Numbered from the stretch's first letter, positions 52,194 to 61,898 are shown. The stretch: DNA of 63,547 nucleotides from Mycobacterium sp. 1274756.6 (GCF_001668625.1 NZ_LZLJ01000079.1:1-63547), one strand, 5' to 3'. Numbers and translations: made by a program. Notes: a model not told the origin generated them from the letters alone.

Positions 52194-53579
52194 ATGGGTG
52201 CGGGGCTGCCGCCGGAAGTCATCTCCGGCCTGATGTACGCCGGGCCCGGTTCGGGGCCGATGCTGACCGCCGCCGCGGCCTGGGACGGCCTTGCCGCCGA
52301 ACTGCACACCACCGCGCAGGGGTTCCAGTCGGTGGTGTCGGCGCTCTCCGGGACCTGGCTCGGGCCTTCGGCGTTGGCGATGGCATCGGCGGCCGCGCCG
52401 TATGTGACCTGGCTGCACGCCACCGCCGCGCAGGCGGAGATGGTCGCGATGCAGGCCAAGACCGCGGCCTCGGCCTTCGACACGGCGTTCGCGGCCACCG
52501 TGCCCCCACCGGTGATCGCAGCCAACCGCGCCCAGTTGATGGTGCTGGTGGCGACCAACCTGTTGGGGCAGAACACCGCGGCGATCGCCGCCAACGAGGC
52601 CGAGTACGCCGCGATGTGGGCGCAGGACGTGGCGATGTTCGCCGCCTACACGCTCTCGTCGCTGGCGGCGATCCAGATGAAGCCGTTCGACCCGCCGCCG
52701 AAGACGACCAACGAGGTCGGACAGATCGCGCAAGGGGTCGACGCCGGGAAGGGTGTGGCCAACGCGGGTGTTCAGCAGACCCTGATGCGTGGGCTATCCG
52801 GCGCTGTGCCCCAACAAGTTTCGGAACAGGGCTTGCAACTGGCACAGGCAACCGGCCCGGTGACGCTGCAGGCGACGACCCCGATGGAAGACCTCCTCGA
52901 CTTCTTGATCCCCGACCTGGCCGGCCTCCTCGGTGTCGTCCTGGGCCTCGCCGGCGCGGCGATCGGCATCATCGGCGCGCTGGTCTCCGGCTTGGCCTGG
53001 GCCGACGCCGTCCCCAGCGTCGAGGACAACAAGCGCCGCCTGGCCCACCTGCACGACGAGCACCACGAGATGCTCGAGATCATGGGCCGGGAGTCCCCGG
53101 AGGGCTGGCGGCCCGGCCTGTGGCCGCGGTGGGTGGAGGGCGACCCGCTGTGGCCGTGGACCGACGGCAACATGGGCAACGGCCCCAAGGTGGACGGGCT
53201 CACCGTGCCGCCGTCCTGGTCGGCCAACATCCGCGAGATCGAGCCGCTCGCCCGTGCCCTGCCGGCCGCCGGGCCCGGCGCCACGCCGGCGGTCGCCGGC
53301 GCCTCCGGAACCGCGTTCCGCGAACTCGCCCTGGCCAGCATGCTCGGGCGGGCGCTGGCCGGCAGCGTCAGCCCCGGCTCCGGCATCGGCGGTATCAAGG
53401 GCGGCACGGTCAGCAAGGTCGCCAACGAGGCCGCCAAAACCGCGGTCGCCGAGGCGGCGGCCAGCCCCGCCGCGCGCACCGGCATCGCCGAAGAACTGCG
53501 CCAACTCGCCCAACTGCGCGACGAAGGGGTGCTGACCGGCGAGGAATTCCGGGAGCAGAAACGCCGCCTGCTGGAGTGA
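52194..53579 (+). CDS. PPE-family protein with C-terminal SHOCT domain
   Basis: A 461-residue protein. The N-terminal PPE domain (about residues 1-165) starts GAGLPPEVISGLMYAGPG and has AAAAWDGLA and the WxG-like GTWLGPSA. A hydrophobic glycine-rich stretch (about 235-265) follows, then a region with GLTVPPSWSANI that resembles the PPE-SVP motif. The last 34 residues form a SHOCT-type motif (LRQLAQLRDEGVLTGEEF). PPE proteins are exported by type VII secretion, usually with a PE partner; no PE gene is adjacent. ATG 52194 follows GGAGGGG. Confidence 0.88.
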   Translation: MGAGLPPEVISGLMYAGPGSGPMLTAAAAWDGLAAELHTTAQGFQSVVSALSGTWLGPSALAMASAAAPYVTWLHATAAQAEMVAMQAKTAASAFDTAFAATVPPPVIAANRAQLMVLVATNLLGQNTAAIAANEAEYAAMWAQDVAMFAAYTLSSLAAIQMKPFDPPPKTTNEVGQIAQGVDAGKGVANAGVQQTLMRGLSGAVPQQVSEQGLQLAQATGPVTLQATTPMEDLLDFLIPDLAGLLGVVLGLAGAAIGIIGALVSGLAWADAVPSVEDNKRRLAHLHDEHHEMLEIMGRESPEGWRPGLWPRWVEGDPLWPWTDGNMGNGPKVDGLTVPPSWSANIREIEPLARALPAAGPGATPAVAGASGTAFRELALASMLGRALAGSVSPGSGIGGIKGGTVSKVANEAAKTAVAEAAASPAARTGIAEELRQLAQLRDEGVLTGEEFREQKRRLLE

Positions 53580-53585
53580 CCCGGC

Positions 53586-53969
53586 TCAGTCCTCGCGGGT
53601 CAGCAGCAACGTGTAGTCGACGTTGGCGCGCTCGAGGATCTGCCGCCACGGCGACTTCAGCAGCGGCGCCGCCTCGTCGGTGGGCAGCACCCGCGGGTTG
53701 GTGACCGCGAAGGTCCGGCCGTACATCTTGGCCCGCCCGCCCCCGGCGGCCTGCAGATTCTTCAGCCAGTCCCGCTCCGGGCCGTACACCAGCGCCACCG
53801 CGACCCCGTCGGGCGTGGCGAACATCGACACCGGGGTGCGGTAGGTCTTTCCGGAGCGGCGGCCGGTGTGCTCGAGGATCGACCACAGCGGAATCCAGCC
53901 CGAGATCGGCCGGAACAGCGGGTTGGTCACCACCCGGTTGAACTCGGCGCGGCGTTGGGAGAACTTCAT
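53586..53969 (-). CDS. deazaflavin (F420)-dependent nitroreductase-family protein, copy B (Rv0523c-like)
   Basis: A 127-residue split-barrel protein of the Ddn/F420-dependent reductase family: N-terminal FNRVVTNPLFRP, F420 phosphate-binding GRRSGKTYRTP and WLKNLQAAGG. It is likely to reduce quinones or similar substrates with reduced F420. ATG 53969 overlaps the stop of copy A (ATGA), so the two are coupled. It matches Rv0523c in position near hemL. Confidence 0.87.
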   Translation of the reverse strand: MKFSQRRAEFNRVVTNPLFRPISGWIPLWSILEHTGRRSGKTYRTPVSMFATPDGVAVALVYGPERDWLKNLQAAGGGRAKMYGRTFAVTNPRVLPTDEAAPLLKSPWRQILERANVDYTLLLTRED

Positions 53970-54358
53970 CCGGCTTTGTCCTCCCGGGTCAGCAGCACGG
54001 CGTTGTCGAACGGCAGCCGCGGAAACACCCGCCGCATCGGCCCGGTGACCTTCGCCGCCGCTTCGGCCTTGCTCACCACCCGCGGATCGGTGACCGCGAA
54101 CGTCTTGCCGTGCCGCTCCATCCGCCCGCCGCCGGCGGCCAGGATGTTCTTCAGCCAGTCCCGATCCGGGCCGTAGGTCAGCATGATCGCCACCCCGTCG
54201 TCGGTGCTGAACACGCTGAGCGGGGTCCGGTAGACCGAGCCGGAGCGGCGCCCGACGTGCTCGAGGATCCCGAACGTCGGCGCGCGCCCCGCCCACAGCC
54301 GCTGGATCGGGTTGGTGACGTGCCGGTTGAAGCGGGCCAGTCGCTGAGGTAGTTGCAT
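53966..54358 (-). CDS. deazaflavin (F420)-dependent nitroreductase-family protein, copy A
   Basis: A 130-residue paralogue of the following gene, with the same motifs (FNRHVTNPIQRL, GRRSGSVYRTP, WLKNILAAGGG). The start ATG 54358 gives the family N-terminus MQLPQRLARFNR. A tandem duplication formed the pair. It is divergent from hemL. Confidence 0.86.
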   Translation of the reverse strand: MQLPQRLARFNRHVTNPIQRLWAGRAPTFGILEHVGRRSGSVYRTPLSVFSTDDGVAIMLTYGPDRDWLKNILAAGGGRMERHGKTFAVTDPRVVSKAEAAAKVTGPMRRVFPRLPFDNAVLLTREDKAG

Positions 54359-54500
54359 GACCCCATCCAACCGGCAGGTCGGCCGGACCTCAAGGGGCCG
54401 ACGCCCCGCGCGACACACCCGGAAGCGCGAAACCCGGGCTTACGTGGCCTGACGTGCAGGCCGGCGCCGTCGGGCCGCCGGGACGGCGCTTGCGAGCGAA

Positions 54501-54515
54501 ACTACACCCTGTAGT
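54501..54515. promoter_or_regulatory. dyad ACTACA-ccc-TGTAGT upstream of hemL
   Basis: A perfect 6-bp-arm dyad, 35 bases before hemL, with the TACA...TGTA core of BlaI/MecI-type operators. It could serve hemL and the cytochrome c maturation operon or the divergent F420 genes. The regulator is unknown. The rest of 54359-54549 shows nothing else that I recognise. Confidence 0.4.
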
Positions 54516-54549
54516 CGAGCCGGTTTCCGGGGCTGGGACACTGGTGGCC

Positions 54550-55860
54550 ATGCCCACTGAGCAGGTCACGACCGCGTCGGCGGAGCTGTTCGCCCAAGCC
54601 TGCGCGGTCACCCCCGGCGGGGTGAACTCCCCGGTGCGGGCCTTCGCCGCCGTCGGCGGCACCCCGCGATTCATCGCCGCCGCCGACGGCTGCCGGCTCA
54701 CCGACGCCGACGGCAACCGCTACATCGACCTGGTCTGCTCCTGGGGGCCGATGATCCTCGGCCACGCCCACCCCGCGGTCGTCGAGGCGGTCAGCGCCGC
54801 CGCCGCCGGCGGGCTGTCGTTCGGCGCGCCGACCAAGGCCGAAACCGACCTGGCCGCCGCGATCATCGACCGCGTCGCGCCGGTGGAGAAGCTGCGGCTG
54901 GTCAACTCCGGCACCGAGGCGACCATGACCGCCATCCGGTTGGCCCGCGGCGCCACCGGCCGCGCCAAGATCGTCAAGTTCGCCGGCTGCTACCACGGCC
55001 ACGTCGACGCCCTGCTGGCCGACGCCGGCTCCGGGGTCGCCACCCTGGGCCTGCCCGCCTCACCCGGGGTCACCGGTGCCAGCGCCGCCGACACCCTGGT
55101 GCTGCCCTACAACGACCTCGACGCGGTCACCGACGCCTTCGCCCGCTACGGCGACGAGATCGCCGCGGTGATCACCGAGGCCAGCCCGGGCAACATGGGC
55201 GTCGTCCCGCCCGCGGCCGGCTTCAACGCCGGGCTGCGCCGGATCACCGCCGAGCACGGCGCGCTGCTCATCCTCGACGAGGTGATGACCGGCTTCCGGG
55301 TCAGCCGGGCCGGCTGGTACGGCCTGGATCCGGTCGAGGCGGACCTGTTCACCTTCGGCAAGGTGATGAGCGGCGGGCTGCCCGCCGCCGCGTTCGGCGG
55401 CAGCGCCGAGGTGATGGAAAGCCTCGCGCCGCTGGGCCCGGTGTATCAGGCCGGCACCCTGTCGGGGAACCCGGTGGCCGTCGCCGCCGGGCTGGCCACG
55501 CTGCGCGCCGCCGACGCCGACGTCTACGCCGCCCTCGACGCCAACGCTGACCGGCTCGCCGGGCTGCTCTCCGACGCCCTCACCAACGCCGGTGTGGCCC
55601 ACCAGATCCCGCGGGCGGGCAACATGCTCAGCGTGTTCTTCGCCGACGGCCCGGTCACCGACTTCGCCGCCGCCCGCGCCAGCCAGACCTTCCGCTACGC
55701 GCCGTTCTTCCACGCCCTGCTCGACGCCGGCGTGTACCCACCGTGCAGCGCGTTCGAGGCGTGGTTCGTCTCCGCCGCCCTCGATGACGCCGCGTTCGAC
55801 CAGATCGCCGAGGCGCTGCCCGCCGCCGCGGCTGCCGCGGCCCGAGCGGAGCAGCCCTGA
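54550..55860 (+). CDS. hemL: glutamate-1-semialdehyde 2,1-aminomutase
   Basis: PLP enzyme converting glutamate-1-semialdehyde to 5-aminolevulinate, the step after HemA. The PLP lysine is in [12 protein letters not shown], with [18 protein letters not shown] and [10 protein letters not shown] also present. Length is 436 residues from ATG 54550; GTG 54544 is in frame six bases upstream. Its stop overlaps the next start by one base (TGATG), beginning a tightly packed six-gene operon. Confidence 0.96.
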   Translation: MPTEQVTTASAELFAQACAVTPGGVNSPVRAFAAVGGTPRFIAAADGCRLTDADGNRYIDLVCSWGPMILGHAHPAVVEAVSAAAAGGLSFGAPTKAETDLAAAIIDRVAPVEKLRLVNSGTEATMTAIRLARGATGRAKIVKFAGCYHGHVDALLADAGSGVATLGLPASPGVTGASAADTLVLPYNDLDAVTDAFARYGDEIAAVITEASPGNMGVVPPAAGFNAGLRRITAEHGALLILDEVMTGFRVSRAGWYGLDPVEADLFTFGKVMSGGLPAAAFGGSAEVMESLAPLGPVYQAGTLSGNPVAVAAGLATLRAADADVYAALDANADRLAGLLSDALTNAGVAHQIPRAGNMLSVFFADGPVTDFAAARASQTFRYAPFFHALLDAGVYPPCSAFEAWFVSAALDDAAFDQIAEALPAAAAAAARAEQP

Positions 55861-56468
55861 TGGCCGACCAGACCCGCGTCCACCTGATCCGCCACGGCGA
55901 GGTCTACAACCCCGACGGCATCCTCTACGGGCGGCTGCCCGGTTTCCGGCTCTCCGACAAGGGCCGCGCCCAGGCCGCCGCGGTCGCCGACGCCCTGGCC
56001 GACCGCGACATCGTTGCGGTGATCGCCTCCCCGCTGCAGCGCGCGCAGGAGACCGCCGCCCCGATCGCCGCCGCCCACGACCTGCCGGTCGACACCGACC
56101 CGGACCTGATCGAATCGGCCAACTTCTTCGAGGGCCGCCGCGTCTCACCCGGTGACGGCGCCTGGCGCGACCCGCGGGTGTGGTGGCGGCTGCGCAACCC
56201 GTTCACCCCCTCGTGGGGGGAGCCCTACCGCGAGATCGCCGCCCGGATGAGCGCCGCGGTGGACCGGGCGCGCACCCGCGCCGCCGGCCACGAAGCGGTC
56301 TGCGTCTCCCACCAGCTGCCGGTCTGGACCGCCCGGATGTACCTGACCGGCAGCCGGCTCTGGCACGACCCGCGCAGCCGGGAGTGCGCCGTCGCCTCGG
56401 TGACCACCCTGATCTACGACGGGGACCGGCTCGCCGACGTGGTCTACAGCGAGCCGGCGGGCCGGTGA
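55860..56468 (+). CDS. histidine phosphatase / phosphoglycerate mutase-family protein (Rv0525-like)
   Basis: A 202-residue histidine phosphatase superfamily protein with catalytic LIRHGEV (residues about 9-15), SPLQRAQETA and the second histidine in VSHQLPVW. It is not the glycolytic mutase (gpmA is elsewhere in this window); the substrate is unknown. It is coupled to hemL on one side and to the thioredoxin-like gene on the other (GTGA overlap). Confidence 0.9.
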   Translation: MADQTRVHLIRHGEVYNPDGILYGRLPGFRLSDKGRAQAAAVADALADRDIVAVIASPLQRAQETAAPIAAAHDLPVDTDPDLIESANFFEGRRVSPGDGAWRDPRVWWRLRNPFTPSWGEPYREIAARMSAAVDRARTRAAGHEAVCVSHQLPVWTARMYLTGSRLWHDPRSRECAVASVTTLIYDGDRLADVVYSEPAGR

Positions 56469-57097
56469 GCGTGGCGCGGCGGCTGGTCGGGTGGGTGCTG
56501 CTCGCCCTGATCGTCGCCTGCGCGGGCTGCGCCACCGGTGACGACGCCGTCGCCCAGAACGGCACCTTCGAGTTCGTCTCCCCGGGCGGCAAGACCGACA
56601 TCTTCTACGACCCGCCGGACAGCCGCGGCAAGCCCGGGCCGTTCTCCGGGCCCGACCTGATGGACCCCGACGCCACGCTGGCGCTCAGCGACTTCGCCGG
56701 GCAGGTCGTCGTGGTCAACGTCTGGGGGCAGTGGTGCGGGCCGTGCCGCACCGAGATCGGTGAACTGCAGCGGGTCTACGACGCCACCCGCGCCTCCGGG
56801 GTGGCGTTCCTGGGCATCGACGTCCGCGACTACAACCGGGCCGCCGCCCAGGACTTCATCACCGACCGGCAGGTGACCTTCCCGTCGATCTACGACCCGG
56901 CGCTGCGCACCCTGATCGCGTTCGGCGGCAAGTACCCGACCGCGGTGGTGCCCTCGACGCTGGTGCTCGATCGCCAGCACCGGGTCGCCGCGGTGTTCCT
57001 GCGCGAACTGCTCGCCGAGGACCTGCAGCCGGTGGTCGAGCGGGTGGCCGCCGAACCCGTCGAGCCCGCCGAGGCCGACCCCCCGGGGCCGGCATGA
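56465..57097 (+). CDS. ResA/TlpA-like membrane-anchored thioredoxin (Rv0526-like)
   Basis: A 210-residue extracytoplasmic thioredoxin-fold protein with the redox motif WGQWCGPC (about residues 86-93). The N-terminus is a lipoprotein-like or uncleaved signal (LALIVACAGC). It should keep apocytochrome c cysteines reduced for haem attachment, taking electrons from CcdA encoded next. GTG 56465 overlaps the previous stop. The stop overlaps ccdA (ATGA). Confidence 0.92.
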   Translation: MSVARRLVGWVLLALIVACAGCATGDDAVAQNGTFEFVSPGGKTDIFYDPPDSRGKPGPFSGPDLMDPDATLALSDFAGQVVVVNVWGQWCGPCRTEIGELQRVYDATRASGVAFLGIDVRDYNRAAAQDFITDRQVTFPSIYDPALRTLIAFGGKYPTAVVPSTLVLDRQHRVAAVFLRELLAEDLQPVVERVAAEPVEPAEADPPGPA

Positions 57098-57894
57098 CCG
57101 CGCCGATCCTGACCGCGACGATCGACTTCACCGAGACCGCCGCCAGCGGACCGGTGCTGCTGGCGCTGGCGGTGTCGGTGCTGGCCGGGCTGGTGTCGTT
57201 CGCCTCGCCGTGCGTGGTGCCGCTGGTGCCCGGCTACCTGTCGTATCTGGCCGCCGCGGTCGGCGCCGCCGACGACACCCCCGGCGCGGTGAGCGCCCCG
57301 CCGCGCTACCGCTGGCGGGTCGCCGGGTCGGCCGCGCTGTTCGTCGCCGGGTTCACCGCGGTGTTCGTGGCCGGCACCGTCGCGGTGCTCGGCCTGACCA
57401 CCACGCTGGTCAGCAACCAGCTGCTGCTGCAGCGCATCGGCGGGGTGCTGACGATCGTGATGGGCCTGGTGTTCATCGGCTACATCCCGGCGCTGCAACG
57501 CCAAGTCCGGTTCAGCCCGCGGCAGGTCTCCACGCTGGCCGGCGCCCCGCTGCTGGGCGCGGTGTTCGCCCTGGGCTGGACGCCGTGCCTCGGGCCCACC
57601 CTGGCCGGGGTGGTGACGGTGGCCTCGGCCACCGACGGCGCCTCGGTGGCCCGCGGGGTGGTGCTGGTGATCGCCTACTGCCTGGGGTTGGGCATCCCGT
57701 TCGTGCTGCTCGCGCTCGGCTCCGCCCGCGCGATGGCCGGGCTGGGCTGGCTGCGCCGCCACACCCGCACCATCCAGGTCATCGGCGGGCTGCTGCTCAT
57801 CGCGGTCGGCGCCGCCCTGGTCACCGGCGTGTGGAACGAGTTCGTCTCCTGGGTGCGCGACGCCCTGGTCTCCAACGTCAGGCTGCCGATCTGA
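57094..57894 (+). CDS. ccdA: cytochrome c biogenesis thiol transporter CcdA
   Basis: A 266-residue six-helix membrane protein that passes reducing equivalents from cytosolic thioredoxin to extracytoplasmic ResA-like proteins. The two essential cysteine motifs are SFASPCVVPLVPGY and GWTPCLGPTL. It overlaps its neighbours by four bases upstream and one base downstream. It corresponds to Rv0527. Confidence 0.94.
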   Translation: MTAPILTATIDFTETAASGPVLLALAVSVLAGLVSFASPCVVPLVPGYLSYLAAAVGAADDTPGAVSAPPRYRWRVAGSAALFVAGFTAVFVAGTVAVLGLTTTLVSNQLLLQRIGGVLTIVMGLVFIGYIPALQRQVRFSPRQVSTLAGAPLLGAVFALGWTPCLGPTLAGVVTVASATDGASVARGVVLVIAYCLGLGIPFVLLALGSARAMAGLGWLRRHTRTIQVIGGLLLIAVGAALVTGVWNEFVSWVRDALVSNVRLPI

Positions 57895-59501
57895 TGCCCC
57901 GTCTGCTCACCCGCGCCGGGCAACGCGCCCGCAACACCTGGCGCACCCTGACCTCGATGGGCACCGCGTTGGTGCTGCTGTTCCTGCTGGCCCTGGGCGC
58001 CATCCCCGGCGCGCTGGTGCCCCAACGCAGCCTCAACGCCAGCAAGGTCGACGAGTACCTGCTCGACCATCCTCGGCTGGGGCCGTGGCTGGACCGGCTG
58101 CAGATGTTCGACGTGTTCAGCAGCTTCTGGTTCACCGCGATCTACGTGCTGCTGTTCGTCTCGCTGATCGGCTGCCTGACCCCGCGCACCCTGGAACACC
58201 TGCGCAGCCTGCGGGCGGTGCCGGTGGCCGCGCCGCGCAACCTGGCCCGGCTGCCCAAGCACGCCACCGCCGAACTCGCCGGCGAACCCGAGGACGTCGC
58301 GGCCACCATGGCCGGGCGGCTGCGCGGCTGGCGGCGCACCACCCGTCGCACCGACAGCGCGGTGGAAGTCTCCGCCGAGAAGGGCTACCTGCGCGAGTTC
58401 GGCAACCTCGCCTTCCACTTCGCGCTGCTCGGGCTGCTCGCCGCGGTCGCCGTCGGCAAACTCTTCGGCTACGAGGGCAGCGTCATCGTCGTCGCCGACG
58501 GCGGGCCCGGGTTCTGCTCGGCGTCGCCGGCCGCCTTCGACTCCTTCCACGCCGGGCTCACCGTCGACGGCACCGACCTGGACCCGATGTGCTTCCGCGT
58601 CAACGACTTCCGCGCCGACTACCTGCCGAGCGGGCAGGCCACCTCCTACAGCGCCGACATCGACTACCAGGCCGGCGCCAGCCTGGCCGACAACGTCTGG
58701 CAGCCCTACCACCTGCGGGTCAACCACCCGCTGCGCATCGGCGGCAACCGCATCTACCTGCAGGGCCACGGCTACGCCCCGACGTTCACCGTCGTCTTCC
58801 CCGACGGCCAGCAGCGCACCCAGACCATCCAGTTCCGGCCCGACGACCAGAAGACGCTGCTGTCCTCCGGCGCCCTGCGGTTCGACCCGCCGGCGGGCAC
58901 CTACCGCGACCCGGACCTGCGGCGCAAGAACCAGATCGCCATCCAGGGGCTGTTCGCCCCGACCGAGGAACTCGACGGCACCCTGCTGTCCTCGGCGTTC
59001 CCGGCGCTGGAGAACCCGGCTGTGGCCATCGACGTCTACCGCGGCGACACCGGCCTGGACAGCGGGCGCCCGCAGTCGCTGTTCACCCTCGACCACCGGC
59101 TGATGGAGCAGGGCCGGCTGAGCAAGGTGGGCCGGGCCAACCTGCGCCCCGGCCAGGAGCTGCGCCTCGACGACGACACCGTGGTGCGCTTCGACGGCGC
59201 CGTCCCGTTCGTCAACCTGCAGGTCTCCCACGATCCCGGCCAGGTGTGGGTGCTGGTATTCGCGATGGCGATGATGGCCGGGCTCGTCGGGTCGCTGATC
59301 GTGCGGCGGCGCCGGATCTGGATTCGGGTCAGCCCGGCCGGCCCGGGTACGGTGAACGTCGAGCTGGGCGGGCTGGCACGCACCGACAACGCCGGCTGGG
59401 GCGACGAATTCGAACGTCTCACCGGCCGGTTACTCGCCGGGTTCACCTCCGAGCAGGACACCGCGGTGACGGCCGGCGCCGCGACGAAGGAGTCGCCCTG
59501 A
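57894..59501 (+). CDS. resB: cytochrome c biogenesis protein ResB (CcsB partner)
   Basis: A 535-residue ResB-family protein: three N-terminal transmembrane helices, a large extracytoplasmic domain (about residues 190-440) and a last helix near residue 455. With the following WWD-domain protein it forms the system II haem-cytochrome c synthase. The region FGNLAFHFALLGLL contains a likely haem-ligand histidine. It starts one base inside the ccdA stop. Confidence 0.93.
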   Translation: MPRLLTRAGQRARNTWRTLTSMGTALVLLFLLALGAIPGALVPQRSLNASKVDEYLLDHPRLGPWLDRLQMFDVFSSFWFTAIYVLLFVSLIGCLTPRTLEHLRSLRAVPVAAPRNLARLPKHATAELAGEPEDVAATMAGRLRGWRRTTRRTDSAVEVSAEKGYLREFGNLAFHFALLGLLAAVAVGKLFGYEGSVIVVADGGPGFCSASPAAFDSFHAGLTVDGTDLDPMCFRVNDFRADYLPSGQATSYSADIDYQAGASLADNVWQPYHLRVNHPLRIGGNRIYLQGHGYAPTFTVVFPDGQQRTQTIQFRPDDQKTLLSSGALRFDPPAGTYRDPDLRRKNQIAIQGLFAPTEELDGTLLSSAFPALENPAVAIDVYRGDTGLDSGRPQSLFTLDHRLMEQGRLSKVGRANLRPGQELRLDDDTVVRFDGAVPFVNLQVSHDPGQVWVLVFAMAMMAGLVGSLIVRRRRIWIRVSPAGPGTVNVELGGLARTDNAGWGDEFERLTGRLLAGFTSEQDTAVTAGAATKESP

Positions 59502-60478
59502 TGAACACCACCCACATCGACATCGGGCTCGCCCGCTACTCCGACTGGGCGTTCACCTCCGCGCTGATCGTGCTGGTGCTCGCGCTGCTGCTGCTGGCCG
59601 TGGAACTGGCCTACGCAGGCAGCCGCCGGGTCGCCGAGCGGGAACTGGTCGCCGCCGGATCGGTCAGCGCCGACAGCGCCACCCCCGGGGTGGTGGGCGC
59701 CGCGCCGACCCGGCCGCTGGACGACCGCATCGGCGGTGCCGGGCTGGCCCTGGTGTATCTGGGCATGGCGCTGCTGGCCGGCTGCATCGTGTTGCGCGGA
59801 CTGGCCACCCACCGGGTGCCCTGGGGCAACATGTACGAGTTCATCAACCTGACCTGCTTCTGCGGGCTGGTGGCCGCCGCGGTGGTGCTGCGCCGGCCCC
59901 GTTACCGGTCGCTGTGGGTGTTCGTGCTCGTCCCGGTGCTGATCCTGCTGGGCGTCTCCGGGCACTGGCTCTACAGCAACGCGGCCCCGGTGATGCCGGC
60001 GCTGCAGTCCTACTGGCTGCCGATCCACGTCTCGGTGGTCAGCCTGGGCTCGGGGGTGTTCGTCGTGGCCGGAGTGGCCAGCATCCTGTTCCTGGCGCGC
60101 ACCTCCCGGCTGGGCGATCCGGAGACCCCGGGCGCGCTGGCCCGGCTGGTGCGGCGGCTGCCCGACGCCCAGACCCTGGACCGCATCGCCTACCGCACGA
60201 CGATCTTCGGGTTCCCGGTGTTCGGCTTCGGGGTGATCTTCGGCGCCATCTGGGCCGAGGAGGCCTGGGGCCGCTACTGGGGGTGGGACCCCAAGGAGAC
60301 GGTGTCGTTCATCGCGTGGGTGGTCTACGCCGCCTACCTGCACGCCCGGTCGACGGCCGGTTGGCGGGACCGCCGCGCCGCCTGGATCAACGTCGTCGGT
60401 TTCGTCGCGATGGTGTTCAACCTGTTCTTCATCAACCTGGTCACCGTCGGCCTGCACTCCTACGCCGGAGTGGGCTGA
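59501..60478 (+). CDS. ccsB: c-type cytochrome biogenesis protein, WWD domain (CcsB/CcsA, ResC)
   Basis: A 325-residue multi-helix membrane protein with the haem-handling WWD signature WGRYWGWDPKETVSF near residue 265 and conserved histidines (THRVPWGNMYEF, LPIHV, HSYAGVG). It is the haem channel/ligase partner of ResB (Rv0529, called ccsA in M. tuberculosis). It is the last gene of the hemL-ccs unit, placing haem synthesis and haem attachment under one transcript. Confidence 0.94.
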   Translation: MNTTHIDIGLARYSDWAFTSALIVLVLALLLLAVELAYAGSRRVAERELVAAGSVSADSATPGVVGAAPTRPLDDRIGGAGLALVYLGMALLAGCIVLRGLATHRVPWGNMYEFINLTCFCGLVAAAVVLRRPRYRSLWVFVLVPVLILLGVSGHWLYSNAAPVMPALQSYWLPIHVSVVSLGSGVFVVAGVASILFLARTSRLGDPETPGALARLVRRLPDAQTLDRIAYRTTIFGFPVFGFGVIFGAIWAEEAWGRYWGWDPKETVSFIAWVVYAAYLHARSTAGWRDRRAAWINVVGFVAMVFNLFFINLVTVGLHSYAGVG

Positions 60479-60550
60479 GCCTGCAGCCTCCCCGAGGCTG
60501 CGTTATCGTGCGGTGTCAACCTATTGGGGCACATCCAGGGGGAGCCACAC

Positions 60551-61864
60551 TTGTCTGAGCATCCGTCCGGCGACGACGCCTTCCACGATCCGGCAGGTCA
60601 GCCGCAACGTCACCCGCACGGCGAGGAGGAGCACACCCGCATCCTGGGCAAACCGCTGCGCGACGACACCGACGAGCACAGCTTCGGCGGCTTCCGCACC
60701 GAGCAGCGGTTCGCCGAACCCAGCGGGACCCGGCCCTGGCCGACGCCGGCGATGGGCATCCCGCGCCCGATGGAGCAGGCGCCGCCGGTCTACCACGGGC
60801 CGTCGGCCGCCCCCAGCTACCAGGGTCCGGCCGACCCGCCGCCGCCGGTGACCCAGCAGCACACCCTGGCACCGCAGCCGATGGCCCCGCCGCTGCAGCC
60901 GCCGCGTCAGGACGCCCCGCCCGGGTACTCCGACCTGTCCACCACGACGCTGCTGCGGCAGGTCAAGCCGCCGCCCTCCGGCGGGTGGCGCAAACTGCTC
61001 TACACCCTCTCCGGGCACCTGATCAACGTGGGGGAGAGCCCCCGCACCATCCGCAACAACAACCTGATGGTGCAGGCCAACAAGCCGCTGCAGGGCTGCT
61101 ACCGCATCGCGCTGCTGTCGCTGAAGGGCGGGGTCGGCAAGACCACGATCACCGCCACCCTGGGGGCGACGTTCGCCTCCATCCGCGGTGACCGGGTGGT
61201 GGCCGTCGACGCCAACCCCGACCGCGGGACGTTGAGCCAGAAGGTGCCGCTGGAGACCCCGGCCACCGTGCGTCACCTGCTGCGCGACGCCGACGGCATC
61301 GCCCGCTACAGCGACGTGCGCAGCTACACCAACCAGGGGCCCAGCCGGCTGGAGGTGCTGGCCTCCGAGAGCGACCCGGCGGTCTCCGAGGCGTTCTCCG
61401 CCGACGACTACCGGCGCACCCTGGAGGTGCTGGAACGCTTCTACAGCCTGGTGCTCACCGACTGCGGCACCGGGCTGATGCACTCGGCGATGGAGGGCGT
61501 GCTGGACAAGGCCGACGCGCTGATCATCGTCAGCTCAGGCTCGGTCGACGGGGCCCGCAGCGCCTCGGCGACCCTGGACTGGCTCGACGCCCACGGCCAC
61601 CAGGACCTGGTGCGCAACTCGATCGCGGTGATCAACGCGGTGCGGCCCCGCTCGGGCAAGGTCGACATGCACAAGGTCGTCGACCACTTCTCCCGGCGCT
61701 GCCGCGCGGTGCGGCTGGTGCCGTTCGACCCGCACCTGGAAGAGGGCGCGGAGATCGACCTGTCCCGCCTCAAGCGGGAAACCCGGGAGGCGCTGCTGGA
61801 GCTGGCCGCCGTCGTCGCCGGTGGGTTCCCCGACATCGACCGGTCCAACGAACACTTCGTGTGA
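60551..61864 (+). CDS. MinD/ParA-like P-loop ATPase with Pro-rich N-terminus (Rv0530-like)
   Basis: A 437-residue protein: disordered N-terminal half rich in Pro, His and Gln (about residues 1-135), then a deviant Walker A SLKGGVGKTT (about 191-200) and VVAVDANPDRGTLS. It belongs to the MinD/ParA class seen with type VII secretion and chromosome proteins (EspI-like layout). TTG 60551 is chosen because GGGGGAG lies six bases upstream; another TTG at 60524 is possible. Confidence 0.88.
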   Translation: MSEHPSGDDAFHDPAGQPQRHPHGEEEHTRILGKPLRDDTDEHSFGGFRTEQRFAEPSGTRPWPTPAMGIPRPMEQAPPVYHGPSAAPSYQGPADPPPPVTQQHTLAPQPMAPPLQPPRQDAPPGYSDLSTTTLLRQVKPPPSGGWRKLLYTLSGHLINVGESPRTIRNNNLMVQANKPLQGCYRIALLSLKGGVGKTTITATLGATFASIRGDRVVAVDANPDRGTLSQKVPLETPATVRHLLRDADGIARYSDVRSYTNQGPSRLEVLASESDPAVSEAFSADDYRRTLEVLERFYSLVLTDCGTGLMHSAMEGVLDKADALIIVSSGSVDGARSASATLDWLDAHGHQDLVRNSIAVINAVRPRSGKVDMHKVVDHFSRRCRAVRLVPFDPHLEEGAEIDLSRLKRETREALLELAAVVAGGFPDIDRSNEHFV

Positions 61865-61898
61865 GCGGCGGGTCTGACCGGGTCTGACCGGCCGGGTG

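Noticed and set aside
61870..61890. Two tandem copies of GGTCTGACCG after the Rv0530-like gene
   Set aside because: Only two 10-base units, no conserved context; noted but too small to call an element.
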